Shown: positions 36,279-44,779, counted from the stretch's first letter. The stretch is DNA of 64,000 nt from Bacteroidales bacterium (GCA_017617125.1 JAFZWY010000009.1:62001-126000); one strand, 5' to 3'. Notes: generated by a model from the letters alone, not told the origin. Translations and numbers: made by a program.

Positions 36279-37943
36279 TTGGGCTCTGAAGAATTGTACG
36301 AAGTAATAAAACTCATTCGTATCACTGCAAATTTCAAAAACATTATATATATAGTTGCATATGATCCAGTATATATAGATAAATTACTAGAAGAAAAAGG
36401 GATAAAAGAAGGTTCTGCATTTATGAAAAAAATTATAAATGTGGAAATATCTCTTCCAGCCTATGAAAAACTTCACATTCCAGAATTATTGTATGATGAA
36501 ATATCTAGATTGTTTAAAAAGCCCAGCCAAACACTTAAAGATTTAATACACGAGGCGATTTTTTATACAGACGATAATTCATATGTATCATCTTTGCATT
36601 TATCAGGATTCCGAGATGTAAAAAGATTTGCAAACATTTTTGCTTTGAATTTTTCATATATCTATATAAACAAGAACTTAAATAATATAAATATAAGAGA
36701 TTTCTATTTGATAGAGTTACTACATTACACATATCCAAGAACACACAATGCTTTAATTGTAAATTCTGATGCATTCTTTAAACAAAGAATTGATAATCGT
36801 ACATATGAGTTAGTAGATGATTTGTATAATGACGAGAAAAATGAAGATACCATAAAAATGATAAAATCAATAGCAAATGACTTCTCTAAAAATACATTAT
36901 TATTATTACGTTTGCTATTCCCTAAAAAAATAAAACAAGAAAACAGCATTCAATACAAGGATAATTTCTTAGAGTATTTTTGCTATAGAAACCTTGATGA
37001 CATATTAAGTCTTGATGAATTCGACAAAGTATTATTTGCCAAATCAGATAATGAAATAGAAAAAACTATTAAAAATTGGCATGAACAAAAGAGAGGATAT
37101 TGGTTTGACGAATCTATTAGCAATAGGTTCAAAACATATAATACAGATTCATTTTCAGAACAAAAAGCAAAGAATTATTTGTCAACCATAATTAAACTTA
37201 CAAGATATATTCGTTCAGAAAAAATTATTAAAGAACTTATGTCTTTTTGTATTGATAAAAGGAAATACAATAAAACTATCTCTTCAACAATTCTTTCAAT
37301 TTATATAAAAGATGAAATAGAAAAAGAAGTCACAAAAAATGATAATCCAATGATATGGAATATGATTTTTAATACTATTTATACAGCACAACCAGAACCT
37401 GATTTTGAGAATTGGGAAAATCATTCATTGTTATCAAACAAAGACATCGAAGAATTAAAAAAACTTTTTTTTGATTTTTTGATTAAAAATGATTATTTCA
37501 AATCATCTTTCAATTTTAATAATATACTAAATGAGAATAGTTATGCATACCAATATTTAAAATTTTCAGTAGTCTTAGATTGGTTTGATCCTCTTGTTGA
37601 CGAGAGGATGGGTTATGTATTATTAGGTAAAGAATACATATTTAATCATTTGGAATGTTTAAATATAACAGATTTCGAATCTTATGACAATCAAATTACA
37701 GAATATACAAAAGACATGCCTAATGATAGATTTAATGATATTGATGAATTTGGTGAATACAATTGTGAACACATCATTAGTGAACTATTTGCTAACAAAG
37801 AAACATATATTGAATTTATTATAAAATGCGTCAAATGTTTAGATGAAAATAGAATAAAAGACCACTTAAGGCGTGTTGGAATAAGCAAAAACGAATATGA
37901 AACATATATAAACACAGAAAATAGATATCCTATTATTACATAG
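36279..37943 (+). CDS. C-terminal part of the KAP NTPase (after the internal stop)
   Basis: 554 codons in the same frame as the upstream fragment. Its earliest start after the stop is the TTG at 36279; the first ATG is at 36423. Either start would leave out the Walker B aspartates encoded at 36264-36269, so independent translation would not give an active NTPase. The start region (LYEVIKLIRITANFKNIIYIVAYD) is the conserved strand-helix after Walker B in KAP proteins. The rest is a long helical region without a recognised domain, rich in Asn, Lys, Tyr and Phe. Confidence 0.65.
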   Translation: MGSEELYEVIKLIRITANFKNIIYIVAYDPVYIDKLLEEKGIKEGSAFMKKIINVEISLPAYEKLHIPELLYDEISRLFKKPSQTLKDLIHEAIFYTDDNSYVSSLHLSGFRDVKRFANIFALNFSYIYINKNLNNINIRDFYLIELLHYTYPRTHNALIVNSDAFFKQRIDNRTYELVDDLYNDEKNEDTIKMIKSIANDFSKNTLLLLRLLFPKKIKQENSIQYKDNFLEYFCYRNLDDILSLDEFDKVLFAKSDNEIEKTIKNWHEQKRGYWFDESISNRFKTYNTDSFSEQKAKNYLSTIIKLTRYIRSEKIIKELMSFCIDKRKYNKTISSTILSIYIKDEIEKEVTKNDNPMIWNMIFNTIYTAQPEPDFENWENHSLLSNKDIEELKKLFFDFLIKNDYFKSSFNFNNILNENSYAYQYLKFSVVLDWFDPLVDERMGYVLLGKEYIFNHLECLNITDFESYDNQITEYTKDMPNDRFNDIDEFGEYNCEHIISELFANKETYIEFIIKCVKCLDENRIKDHLRRVGISKNEYETYINTENRYPIIT

Positions 37944-37984
37944 ACGATATGCCACCAAACCTATTCTCTCTGAACATAGAATCT

Positions 37985-38085
37985 TTAGTCAACTTCACTC
38001 AAACATCACGACTAAATTTTCAAATCTTTGAATCATCAACCTTTAGCTCAACGAAGTTAAATTTTCAATTTTTTGAATCTTTCCT
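37985..38085. repeat. AT-rich TTTTCAAATC array with a CTTTAGCTCAACGAAGTTAA element
   Basis: Marks the right edge of the AT-rich island. The element is an imperfect palindrome also found at 34245, 59325-59360 and, inverted, near 56722. It ends at the rmuC promoter. No gene. Confidence 0.6.
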
Positions 38086-38086
38086 T

Positions 38087-38094
38087 ATCTTTGT
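38087..38094 (+). promoter_or_regulatory. -7 box of the rmuC promoter
   Basis: TATCTTTG, 17 bp before the rmuC ATG. Confidence 0.55.
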
Positions 38095-38111
38095 AGCAAA
38101 TTCGTGCGTAT

Positions 38112-39521
38112 ATGTTAATAGGTATTTTAATCGGAATAGTGATTGCTGGAATAGCTGCAGCAATAATAATAGTAGTGTTGAAAAACAATGCAAAAAAGGA
38201 TCTCGAGCAAACCAAGGAAATTATGTCGGCAAACGCCGCAGCCGAACACTCGCGACTCGAGACCGAACTCAACAATACCAACCGCAGAATAGGCGAACTC
38301 ACAGATGAAAACAATAGTCTGAAAAACGAAAAAAAATCGTTACAAACAGAAAACACCAATCTACAAGTGAGCCTGCAAGAAGCCAACACACGTCTTGTAG
38401 AACAAAACAATAAAAACGAACAGCTGAAAGCCGAACGCGAAGAACAACAGAAACAGCAGATGGAACTTCTGCGCCAGCAGTTCGAAAATACATCGCAGAC
38501 ATTGCTCAAGCAACGCCAGGAGGAATTTGCAAAGACAAACACCGAAAACATGGGCAATATAGTAGCCCCGTTACGCGACGAACTCGAAAATATGCGCAAG
38601 CAGCTTTCGGAAGCAAAGTCATCGAACGAAAAGAACATATCGTCGCTCGAAGGCGCACTCAAGAACATGATTGAACAGTCGCAGGCCATAGGCCGAAACG
38701 CCGACAATCTAGCCGACGCACTCAAGAACCGCGGTAAAGTACATGGAGACTGGGGCGAACAGGTGCTTGCCAACATCCTTTCGGAAAGCGGACTGCGCGA
38801 AGGTACCGAATTCTCGTGCCAGGAAAGCTTCAAGGGCGAGAAAGGCAACGAACTGCGTCCCGACGTTGTGGTAAACTGCGCCGATGGTAGCCGCATAATC
38901 ATCGACTCGAAGGTTTCGCTTACCGCATATTCGGAATACAACGGAGCCGAAAACGAGGAACAGCGCAAAGCCGCTATCAAGGCAAACTACGAATCGGTAA
39001 TCAACCACGTGAAGGAGCTCGCAAACAAGGAATATCCAAAATACGTCGAGAATTCGATAAAATACGTGATGATGTTCATTCCCAACGAAGGCTCGTACAT
39101 TCTGGCTACAAACTACAAGTCGGAACTTTCGATGGAAGCCTTCCGCATGGGCGTCATAATATTGAACCCCACAAACCTGATGCTGGCCCTGCACCTTGTA
39201 CTGCAGACATGGCACAACAGCCGTCAGGAAGACAACTGCAAGAACATCATCAATGCCGCCAACAGCATGTACGACAAGTTCGTATCGTTTGCCGACAGCT
39301 ACAATACCCTTGGCAATCAGCTCGAAACAGCACGCCGAACCTACGACAAGGCCATGGGACAGCTGCAGACTGGAAACGCAAACCTGCTAAAGCAGATGGA
39401 CTCGCTGCGGAATCTTGGCGTAAACACAACAAAACGTATCAAGTCGCGCGAACCAAAATCGCTGACACAGAACATCGAAAGCATCGAGACGGCAGAAACA
39501 CAAGCCGACGACGAAGCATAA
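38112..39521 (+). CDS. rmuC: DNA recombination protein RmuC
   Basis: Named from E. coli, where loss raises inversion between short inverted repeats; predicted nuclease. N-terminal transmembrane anchor (residues 2-23), long coiled coil (about 27-165) and an RmuC core. The core has GDWGEQVLANILSESGL and a PD-(D/E)xK-like active site: RPDVVVNCADG followed by RIIIDSKVSL. The conserved block KYVMMFIPNEGSYILA and the C-terminal helical region are present. Length 469 aa is typical. The genome is rich in short inverted repeats, the proposed substrate type, but a link is speculation. Confidence 0.94.
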   Translation: MLIGILIGIVIAGIAAAIIIVVLKNNAKKDLEQTKEIMSANAAAEHSRLETELNNTNRRIGELTDENNSLKNEKKSLQTENTNLQVSLQEANTRLVEQNNKNEQLKAEREEQQKQQMELLRQQFENTSQTLLKQRQEEFAKTNTENMGNIVAPLRDELENMRKQLSEAKSSNEKNISSLEGALKNMIEQSQAIGRNADNLADALKNRGKVHGDWGEQVLANILSESGLREGTEFSCQESFKGEKGNELRPDVVVNCADGSRIIIDSKVSLTAYSEYNGAENEEQRKAAIKANYESVINHVKELANKEYPKYVENSIKYVMMFIPNEGSYILATNYKSELSMEAFRMGVIILNPTNLMLALHLVLQTWHNSRQEDNCKNIINAANSMYDKFVSFADSYNTLGNQLETARRTYDKAMGQLQTGNANLLKQMDSLRNLGVNTTKRIKSREPKSLTQNIESIETAETQADDEA

Positions 39522-39545
39522 ACTTGCGATTTTTCCAAAATAACA

Positions 39546-39554
39546 TATCTTTGC
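39546..39554 (+). promoter_or_regulatory. -7 box of the thioesterase operon
   Basis: TATCTTTGC, 25 bp before the ATG at 39580. Confidence 0.6.
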
Positions 39555-39579
39555 GCGCGAATAATAAAGACACACAACT

Positions 39580-39990
39580 ATGCACACTTACAAGCACGAA
39601 GTAAAATACCACGAATGCGACAGGATGGGTATCACCCACCATTCGAACTATGTGCGCTTCATGGAGGAGGCCCGCGTTGACTGGCTCGACCAGATAGGTT
39701 ACGGATTCGAAAAGGTTGAGGCCGATGGAGTTTTCTCGCCAGTACTGGCAATTGCATGCAACTACAAGAACCCGTCAACATTCAAAGACGTAATCGAAAT
39801 AGAAGTGTCGGTTAGCAAAATGAGCGAGATAAAATTCGAATTTGCCTACACAATGCGCGTAGGCGAAAAAATTGTATGCACCGCGCAAAGTACACACTGC
39901 TTCATCGAAAACAACCGTCCTGTAGCTCTCTCGAAAAGGCTGCCCGAACTCTATAAGGCCATACAGGAAGCATACGAAGCAAATCAATAA
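39580..39990 (+). CDS. YbgC-like acyl-CoA thioesterase (hot-dog fold)
   Basis: 136 aa, single 4HBT hot-dog domain. The active-site block HECDRMGITHHSNYVRFMEEARVDWL aligns with the family YxTDxxGxxHHxxYxxxxExAR, with the catalytic Asp kept. Hydrolyses acyl-CoA or acyl-ACP thioesters, in E. coli linked to phospholipid metabolism. First gene of a small cluster: the DUF2752 gene starts 9 bp downstream. No tol-pal genes are adjacent. Confidence 0.9.
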   Translation: MHTYKHEVKYHECDRMGITHHSNYVRFMEEARVDWLDQIGYGFEKVEADGVFSPVLAIACNYKNPSTFKDVIEIEVSVSKMSEIKFEFAYTMRVGEKIVCTAQSTHCFIENNRPVALSKRLPELYKAIQEAYEANQ

Positions 39991-39999
39991 AGCGACACT

Positions 40000-40287
40000 A
40001 TGTTTCTCGACTGGCTCGAACATCACCTTCTGCCCTGCCCGACAAAATTCTTTTTCGGCGTGGAATGTCCCGGTTGCGGAATGCAAAGGGCGATTATAGA
40101 ATTGTTGAGAGGCAACCTTGTCGAGAGCATAAAGCTTTACCCGCCACTGATTCCAATGCTGCTAATGCTGGTGGTTTTAGTAATAAACCTTAAAGTCAAT
40201 TCGGCAGTATGGCAAAAAGTGCTGAAATACTTTTTCATAGCCAACGTGGCAATAATATTGATAAACTACATATTTAAATTCATATAA
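40000..40287 (+). CDS. DUF2752 small membrane protein
   Basis: 95 aa with the DUF2752 signature CPTKFFFGVECPGCGMQRAIIELLRGN near the N-terminus and two hydrophobic helices (about 48-62 and 75-94). The CPGCG motif suggests metal or redox chemistry, but no function is known. The downstream CCC-motif membrane gene starts 1 nt after its stop. A paralogue is at 44780, again next to CCC-motif genes. Confidence 0.85.
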   Translation: MFLDWLEHHLLPCPTKFFFGVECPGCGMQRAIIELLRGNLVESIKLYPPLIPMLLMLVVLVINLKVNSAVWQKVLKYFFIANVAIILINYIFKFI

Positions 40288-40288
40288 C

Positions 40289-40702
40289 ATGGAAACGACC
40301 TACGAGAATAACAACAATTTCAATGTCAACGAAAACCCGGAAAACGAAGTAAAGCAAACTCCGAAAAGCAACGGCATGAAAATGAATGTCCCCAACGCAA
40401 ATCTAGTCCTGACATTCGGCATTATATCTATTGTCACATTCTGCTGCTGCAGCGGAATCGTGGGAATAATATTCGCAATAGTAGCGCTGATTCTGTCAAT
40501 CAAAAGCAAGAGAGAATTCAGAGCCAACAGCGACCTATACGACGAAGCATCGTACAGCAAGGTATCTGCAGGAAAAACCTGCGCAATTATCGGTCTTGTA
40601 CTTGGACTTATAATGCTGATAATCGCTATTGTAGCCGTGAATTTATTAAGTACCGACGAACTCATGCACATTGATGGAGGCTGGAACCAGATGGGATACT
40701 AG
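40289..40702 (+). CDS. CCC-motif (DUF4190-like) membrane protein
   Basis: 137 aa: an Asn/Glu-rich N-terminal tail (1-35) and two transmembrane hairpins. The first is VLTFGIISIVTFCCCSGIVGIIFAIVALILS with the CCC motif; the second is SAGKTCAIIGLVLGLIMLIIAIVAV. The intervening loop DLYDEASYSKVSAGK matches the loop of the two smaller paralogues at 43968 and 44365. Function unknown. The stop is followed directly by composite repeat copy 4. Confidence 0.8.
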   Translation: METTYENNNNFNVNENPENEVKQTPKSNGMKMNVPNANLVLTFGIISIVTFCCCSGIVGIIFAIVALILSIKSKREFRANSDLYDEASYSKVSAGKTCAIIGLVLGLIMLIIAIVAVNLLSTDELMHIDGGWNQMGY

Positions 40703-40858
40703 ATGAAAGTTAAAAGTTGAAAGTTAAGAGTTAAAAGTTGAGAGTTGAAAGGCTGTAGAGCCGTTGCGAGCAACGACATCTAGTATTTGAATCCTTGAAT
40801 CTTTGAATCTTTGAATTTTTAAATCTTCAAATCTTCGAATTATCTAATTATCAAAACA
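40703..40858. repeat. Composite intergenic repeat, copy 4
   Basis: GTTGAAAG/GTTAAAAG units from 40705, an imperfect palindrome at 40754-40784 (TGTAGAGCCGTTGC...GCAACGACATCTAGTA), then TTGAATC units up to the LuxC-like gene's ATG. Confidence 0.75.
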
Positions 40859-40859
40859 A

Positions 40860-41894
40860 ATGACACTAAACGACAGAATAGAAATTCTCACATCTTTCGG
40901 CAACGACCTTGCTGCTATTTGCAACGGAACCGAAATAGATGGATTCCCTGGATTTGAAAAGATAAAGGTCTACAATCCGTGGTTTACCGAGGAAAATGTG
41001 AGATTTTGCCTACAAAACTGGCATTCGCAGCTCGACAGGAAATCATTGTCCGACTTTTGCTCACACTACCCTATCGTCGACAAGCCGTCGGATTTCCGCG
41101 TGGCAATAGTGATGGCCGGCAACATCCCGATGGTCGGCTTCCACGACTTCGCCTGCGCATTCTTGTGCGGAGTGAAGATTGTCGCCAAGCTGTCGAGCAA
41201 GGACAACGTGCTGATGAAATGGGCAATAGACAGGATTGTAGCCAAGTCACCCGAACTAGTCGACCGCATAACATATACCGAGGAAAGACTTCCCGACTTC
41301 GACGCTGTAATCGCAACAGGTAGCAACAACACCAACCGCTATTTCGAATACTATTTCGGCAAGTACGACAAGATTCTGCGCCACAACCGCAACTCTGTGG
41401 CGATTCTCACTGGTAACGAAACCGACAAGGAACTTGAAGGTCTCGCCGACGATGTTTTTATGTATTTCGGTCTTGGTTGCCGCAGCGTATCAAAATTCTA
41501 CCTCCCAGAAGGTTACGACTTCAACAAAATGGGTGAAGCCTTCCAGAAATACGCCGACATAATAAACCACAACAAGTACAACAACAACTACAGTTACCAA
41601 TATGCCGTAATGGGAATGAACAAGATAGAGCACGTCAATTTCGGACACCTGCTGCTCACCGAGAAGAAAGACCTCAACTCTCCTATCGGCGTAGTACATT
41701 TCGAATACTACAACGACATAAACAAACTGGCGACCGAACTTGCACAACAGAGCGACAATATCCAATGCATAGTATCGAAAAACAAGATTTTTGAAAATTG
41801 CATAAACTTTGGTGAAACACAAATGCCAAATATTTATAACTTTGCAGATAATATTGACACAATTAAATTCATTACAGGACTATGCAGAAAATAA
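40860..41894 (+). CDS. LuxC-like acyl-CoA reductase
   Basis: 344 aa of the LuxC/acyl-CoA reductase family, which reduces activated fatty acyl groups to aldehydes with NADPH. Family blocks: VAIVMAGNIPMVGFHDFACAFLCG, IVAKLSSKD, VIATGSNNTNRYFEYYFGK and the catalytic-Cys region MYFGLGCRSVSKFYLPEGYD. Shorter than LuxC of luminous bacteria (about 480 aa), as in other Bacteroidota. No luxD/luxE or luciferase genes, so bioluminescence is not implied. Overlaps the next gene by 13 bp. Confidence 0.87.
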   Translation: MTLNDRIEILTSFGNDLAAICNGTEIDGFPGFEKIKVYNPWFTEENVRFCLQNWHSQLDRKSLSDFCSHYPIVDKPSDFRVAIVMAGNIPMVGFHDFACAFLCGVKIVAKLSSKDNVLMKWAIDRIVAKSPELVDRITYTEERLPDFDAVIATGSNNTNRYFEYYFGKYDKILRHNRNSVAILTGNETDKELEGLADDVFMYFGLGCRSVSKFYLPEGYDFNKMGEAFQKYADIINHNKYNNNYSYQYAVMGMNKIEHVNFGHLLLTEKKDLNSPIGVVHFEYYNDINKLATELAQQSDNIQCIVSKNKIFENCINFGETQMPNIYNFADNIDTIKFITGLCRK

Positions 41895-42463
41895 TAAAAT
41901 ACAAAATCTCAGACGATCTCGAATTCGTAAGGGAAATAGAAATGAAGGATGACTCTACTTTCAAGGACCTTCACACAGCAATACAAAAAGCTTGTAAATA
42001 CGACCCTACACTCATAACAATGTTCTACATTGCCGACGAGAACTGGGAAGTGGACGATGAGCCCGAGAACGAAATCCTACTCGAACGCATGGACGAGAAG
42101 ACACAGCAGGACTGCCGTCTGATGGAAGACACTCCGCTGAATTTCGTCAAACCCGAAAAAGGACAGAAATACCTGTACCTGTACGACCTGCTTGGCGAAA
42201 ACAGTTTCTTCGTAGAGGTTGTCGATGTGCGCAACTTCACCAAGAAGGACGAGAAGACGAAATTCCCCAAATGCACCCTGGCCGAAGGACTTCCACCGAA
42301 GCAGCTGGAACTCGACGACTTAGGCGAAGAATTCAACGAAAACGAACCTCTCGAAGACTTCGACGATTTTGACGAAGAAGAGGAAAATCCGTACTACGAC
42401 AATGAATTCGAAGACGGATACGATGAATTCGGTGGCGGCTACAACGACGACTACAACTACTAA
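41882..42463 (+). CDS. Plasmid pRiA4b ORF-3-like protein with acidic tail
   Basis: 193 aa. The N-terminal 140 residues follow the pRiA4b ORF-3/IS1096 TnpR-like fold (YKISDDLEFVREIEMKDDSTFKDLHTAIQKACKYD, MFYIADENWEV..., YLYLYDLLGENSFFVEV). This is now a common stand-alone chromosomal protein, with no transposase alongside. The last 50 residues are Asp/Glu/Tyr/Gly-rich (DFDDFDEEEENPYYDNEF). Function unknown. ATG overlaps the end of the LuxC-like gene; miaA starts 12 bp downstream. Confidence 0.83.
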   Translation: MQKIIKYKISDDLEFVREIEMKDDSTFKDLHTAIQKACKYDPTLITMFYIADENWEVDDEPENEILLERMDEKTQQDCRLMEDTPLNFVKPEKGQKYLYLYDLLGENSFFVEVVDVRNFTKKDEKTKFPKCTLAEGLPPKQLELDDLGEEFNENEPLEDFDDFDEEEENPYYDNEFEDGYDEFGGGYNDDYNY

Positions 42464-42475
42464 AACCGTCTGCTC

Positions 42476-43375
42476 TTGGCTAAATACCTTATAATAATAG
42501 CAGGTCCTACCGGAGTTGGAAAAACCGACCTTAGCATAGGTATTGCCAAGCATTTCAATTCCGAAATATTGTCGTGCGACTCACGACAGTTCTACCGCGA
42601 GCTGGGTATCGGTGTTGCCAAGCCCACAACCGAGCAGATGAAGGAAGTAAAGCATCACTTTGTCGACAATGTTTCGGTAACCGAACGCTATAGCATCTGG
42701 CAGTACGAAGACGATGCCATAAAACTGCTCGACGATTATTACAAAACACACGATTATGCCGTAATGTGCGGAGGTTCTGGACTTTACATAGACGCCGTAT
42801 GCAACGGAATCGACCTTATGCCCGACCCCGACCCAGTAATCAGGCAGGAAGTCATCGATATGTACAACGAAAAGGGAATCGAAGCCCTGCGTTTCGAACT
42901 GCAGCGCATCGACCCCGAATATTATGCACAAGTCGACCTCAAAAATCCGCAGCGCATAATGCGAGGTATCGAAATGACCAGGCAGACAGGCAAGCCTTTT
43001 TCGCAGTTCAGGACTAGCACCCGACGCAAGCGCGACTTCGAAACCATAAAGATACTTGTCAACACCGACCGTAAAGTCCTGTACGACAGAATAAACCGCC
43101 GTGTAGACATAATGCTCGAACGCGGACTAGTTGACGAAGCTCGCTCGCTGATGCAGTATCGCGACATGATTGCGCTCAAGACTATCGGCTACACCGAACT
43201 GTTCGACCATTTCGACGGAAACACCAGCCTCGACGAAGCTATAGAACTCATCAAGCGTAATTCGCGCCGCTATGCACGCCGGCAGATAACGTGGTTTCAC
43301 CGAAACAACGAATACGTCGAATGCGAACCCGATGCCGAAACCATTTTAACTGAAATATCAGAGAGAATTAAATAA
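42476..43375 (+). CDS. miaA: tRNA dimethylallyltransferase MiaA, TTG start
   Basis: Adds the dimethylallyl group to A37 of UNN-decoding tRNAs. P-loop GPTGVGKTDLS (about 9-19), the DSRQFYRELGIGVAKPT block, GGSGLYIDAVCNGID and the C-terminal YARRQITWFHR are all present. 299 aa. The start must be TTG at 42476: the previous gene's stop codon lies in the same frame 12 nt upstream, there is no ATG between, and the next in-frame ATG would delete the P-loop. Confidence 0.95.
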   Translation: MAKYLIIIAGPTGVGKTDLSIGIAKHFNSEILSCDSRQFYRELGIGVAKPTTEQMKEVKHHFVDNVSVTERYSIWQYEDDAIKLLDDYYKTHDYAVMCGGSGLYIDAVCNGIDLMPDPDPVIRQEVIDMYNEKGIEALRFELQRIDPEYYAQVDLKNPQRIMRGIEMTRQTGKPFSQFRTSTRRKRDFETIKILVNTDRKVLYDRINRRVDIMLERGLVDEARSLMQYRDMIALKTIGYTELFDHFDGNTSLDEAIELIKRNSRRYARRQITWFHRNNEYVECEPDAETILTEISERIK

Positions 43376-43399
43376 GGTACTAACGAAAATTATACGAGT

Positions 43400-43918
43400 A
43401 TGAAAAAGAACATTCTTTTAGCAATCAGTTTTGCACTAGGTCTGACAGCCATGGTATCGTGCAACCAGACTCAGGCAAACAACGAAACAGAAACAAACAA
43501 CAAAGAGACTGTCGCACAGACCGAGGCTCCCAAGGAAATAGAGAAACTTGCCAACGACTTGATGTCGGACCAGACTAGCACTGAAGCCGAGAAAGAAAAA
43601 GGAGAAGTCGTTACCCTCGACGAAAAGAATTTCAGCAAAGCCATTGCTAAAGGCCTGGTACTTGTCGACTTTTATGCGACCTGGTGCGGTCCATGCAAGA
43701 TGCAGAAGCCAGTTCTTGCCGAAGTTGCCAAGGATAACGCCGACAATCTTACAGTCGGCACAGTCGACACCGACAAATGTCAAAACCTGTCGAGCAGATA
43801 CAACATTCGCTCAATTCCATGCATGATACTTTTCGAAAACGGCAAAGAAGTTAAGCGCATAATCGGCTATCACGACAAGCAGGAACTTATGAAAGAACTT
43901 ATCGGATATATAGAATAA
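43400..43918 (+). CDS. Thioredoxin-fold lipoprotein
   Basis: 172 aa: lipoprotein signal ending TAMVSC, a Thr/Glu/Asn-rich linker (about 22-75), then a complete thioredoxin domain with active site WCGPC and the cis-Pro segment RSIPCMILF. The extra Cys next to the cis-Pro is not standard. Expected at the periplasmic membrane face as a thiol-disulfide reductase or oxidase. Follows miaA by 24 bp; ends at a strong terminator. Confidence 0.9.
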   Translation: MKKNILLAISFALGLTAMVSCNQTQANNETETNNKETVAQTEAPKEIEKLANDLMSDQTSTEAEKEKGEVVTLDEKNFSKAIAKGLVLVDFYATWCGPCKMQKPVLAEVAKDNADNLTVGTVDTDKCQNLSSRYNIRSIPCMILFENGKEVKRIIGYHDKQELMKELIGYIE

Positions 43919-43919
43919 C

Positions 43920-43951
43920 AAAAAAGCCCAGAAAATTCTGGGCTTTTTTGT
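43920..43951. terminator. Bidirectional terminator after the thioredoxin lipoprotein
   Basis: AAAAGCCCAG and CTGGGCTTTT arms around AAAATT-type loop, with A- and T-runs; converging gene at 43968. Confidence 0.85.
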
Positions 43952-43967
43952 TTGTTAAATGTAGCTT

Positions 43968-44276
43968 TTACATCAGTGATGACCAGAGGCTTGCGTAAGC
44001 TGTTCCAAGTATTGCTACCCAGATAATCCAGTATACAATATACAAAGCGCTGAGGATAATACCAATAATAGATGTAATCTTACCAGCCTTCAACATACCT
44101 TCGCCAGTGTACTGGTCTGGAGCTTCATTGTATGCTTCAGTACCCTTCTTTGCAAGTACAAGACCAATAATACCGCAAATTAAACCTACGAACATGCATC
44201 CAAATACGATGGAGCAAATACCCAATACCATTGCAGCTACTGCATATGGTGCATTCTGTTTTACTTGATCAGTCAT
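43968..44276 (-). CDS. CCC-motif/DUF4190-like membrane protein, paralogue
   Basis: 102 aa with two transmembrane hairpins: YAVAAMVLGICSIVFGCMFVGLICGIIGLVLAKKG and AGKITSIIGIILSALYIVYWIIWVAIL. A short loop NEAPDQYTGEGMLKAGK connects them. Very similar to the 44365 product; likely a recent tandem duplication. Own -7 box (TAATTTTG on the minus strand at 44304-44311). Function unknown. Confidence 0.8.
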   Translation of the reverse strand: MTDQVKQNAPYAVAAMVLGICSIVFGCMFVGLICGIIGLVLAKKGTEAYNEAPDQYTGEGMLKAGKITSIIGIILSALYIVYWIIWVAILGTAYASLWSSLM

Positions 44277-44364
44277 ATTATTAAATGTTTAAAATATTTG
44301 TTACAAAATTATGCATTTTGCAATATACAGCAAAATGTTTTTTATAAATTTAATACGATAAAAC

Positions 44365-44694
44365 TTATTGAATAGAAATATTTCCTATTGCAGAACCACA
44401 CATTCCTGCACATAAGGCGCCTAATATTATTACCCAAACAATCCAGTATACTATATGTATAGCACTGAAGACTATGCCTATAATAGACGTTACCCTACCT
44501 GCTGACAACATTCCTTTGCCTGTGTACCTGTCAGGATCTGCATTATATGCATCAAAACCTTTTCTGGCAAGCACAAGACCAATTATACCACATACCAAAC
44601 CGATAAAAAGGCAGCCGAAAACGATGGAACATATTCCCAAAACCATTGCAGCTACTGCATACGGAGCATTCTGTCTTAGAAATTGATCTGTCAT
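44365..44694 (-). CDS. CCC-motif/DUF4190-like membrane protein, paralogue
   Basis: 109 aa, same architecture as 43968 (YAVAAMVLGICSIVFGCLFIGLVCGIIGLVLARKG ... AGRVTSIIGIVFSAIHIVYWIVW). Both genes share the leader TTTAATAATATG, and this one has a minus-strand -7 box TATATTTG at 44720-44727. Separate promoters imply independent control after duplication. Confidence 0.8.
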   Translation of the reverse strand: MTDQFLRQNAPYAVAAMVLGICSIVFGCLFIGLVCGIIGLVLARKGFDAYNADPDRYTGKGMLSAGRVTSIIGIVFSAIHIVYWIVWVIILGALCAGMCGSAIGNISIQ

Positions 44695-44779
44695 ATTATT
44701 AAACGTTTAATTATCGTCACAAATATATGTATTTGGAACTAACTGGCAATAAGTTTTTTCGCTACCAAACTAATCGATC

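Larger units (their letters stand above)
35133..37943 (+). pseudogene. KAP-family P-loop NTPase gene interrupted by one in-frame TAA
   Basis: Read through, this is one 936-codon frame. Codon 346 (36168-36170) is TAA and nothing else breaks the frame. Walker A lies before the stop and Walker B (FFIDDLDRL, Asp378-Asp379) lies after it, in the same frame with no shift. The codons between the stop and the next possible start are open, and the only nearby start is a TTG. KAP NTPases are membrane-associated ATPases with scattered distribution; PifA of plasmid F, which excludes phage T7, is a member. The whole gene is far more AT-rich than both neighbours, and codons ATA, AAA and TTA dominate, which indicates horizontal transfer. 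Either a recently inactivated accessory gene, a sequence error, or a stop that is read through. Confidence 0.8.

Noticed and set aside
35133-38085. Complete multi-gene defence island or prophage in the AT-rich segment
   Set aside because: Only one gene (KAP) fits in the segment; there is no integrase, direct repeat or second defence gene that I could identify.
37949-38308. 119-codon open frame after the KAP gene
   Set aside because: It runs through the TTTTCAAATC repeat array and into rmuC in another frame; the product is repeat-derived.
40860-41894. Bioluminescence locus (LuxC homologue)
   Set aside because: No luciferase, LuxD or LuxE genes; LuxC-like reductases occur widely in non-luminous Bacteroidota.
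41882-42463. Transposon fragment (pRiA4b ORF-3 family name)
   Set aside because: The family name is historical; the gene is intact, in an operon-like overlap with its neighbour, and lacks transposase or inverted ends.
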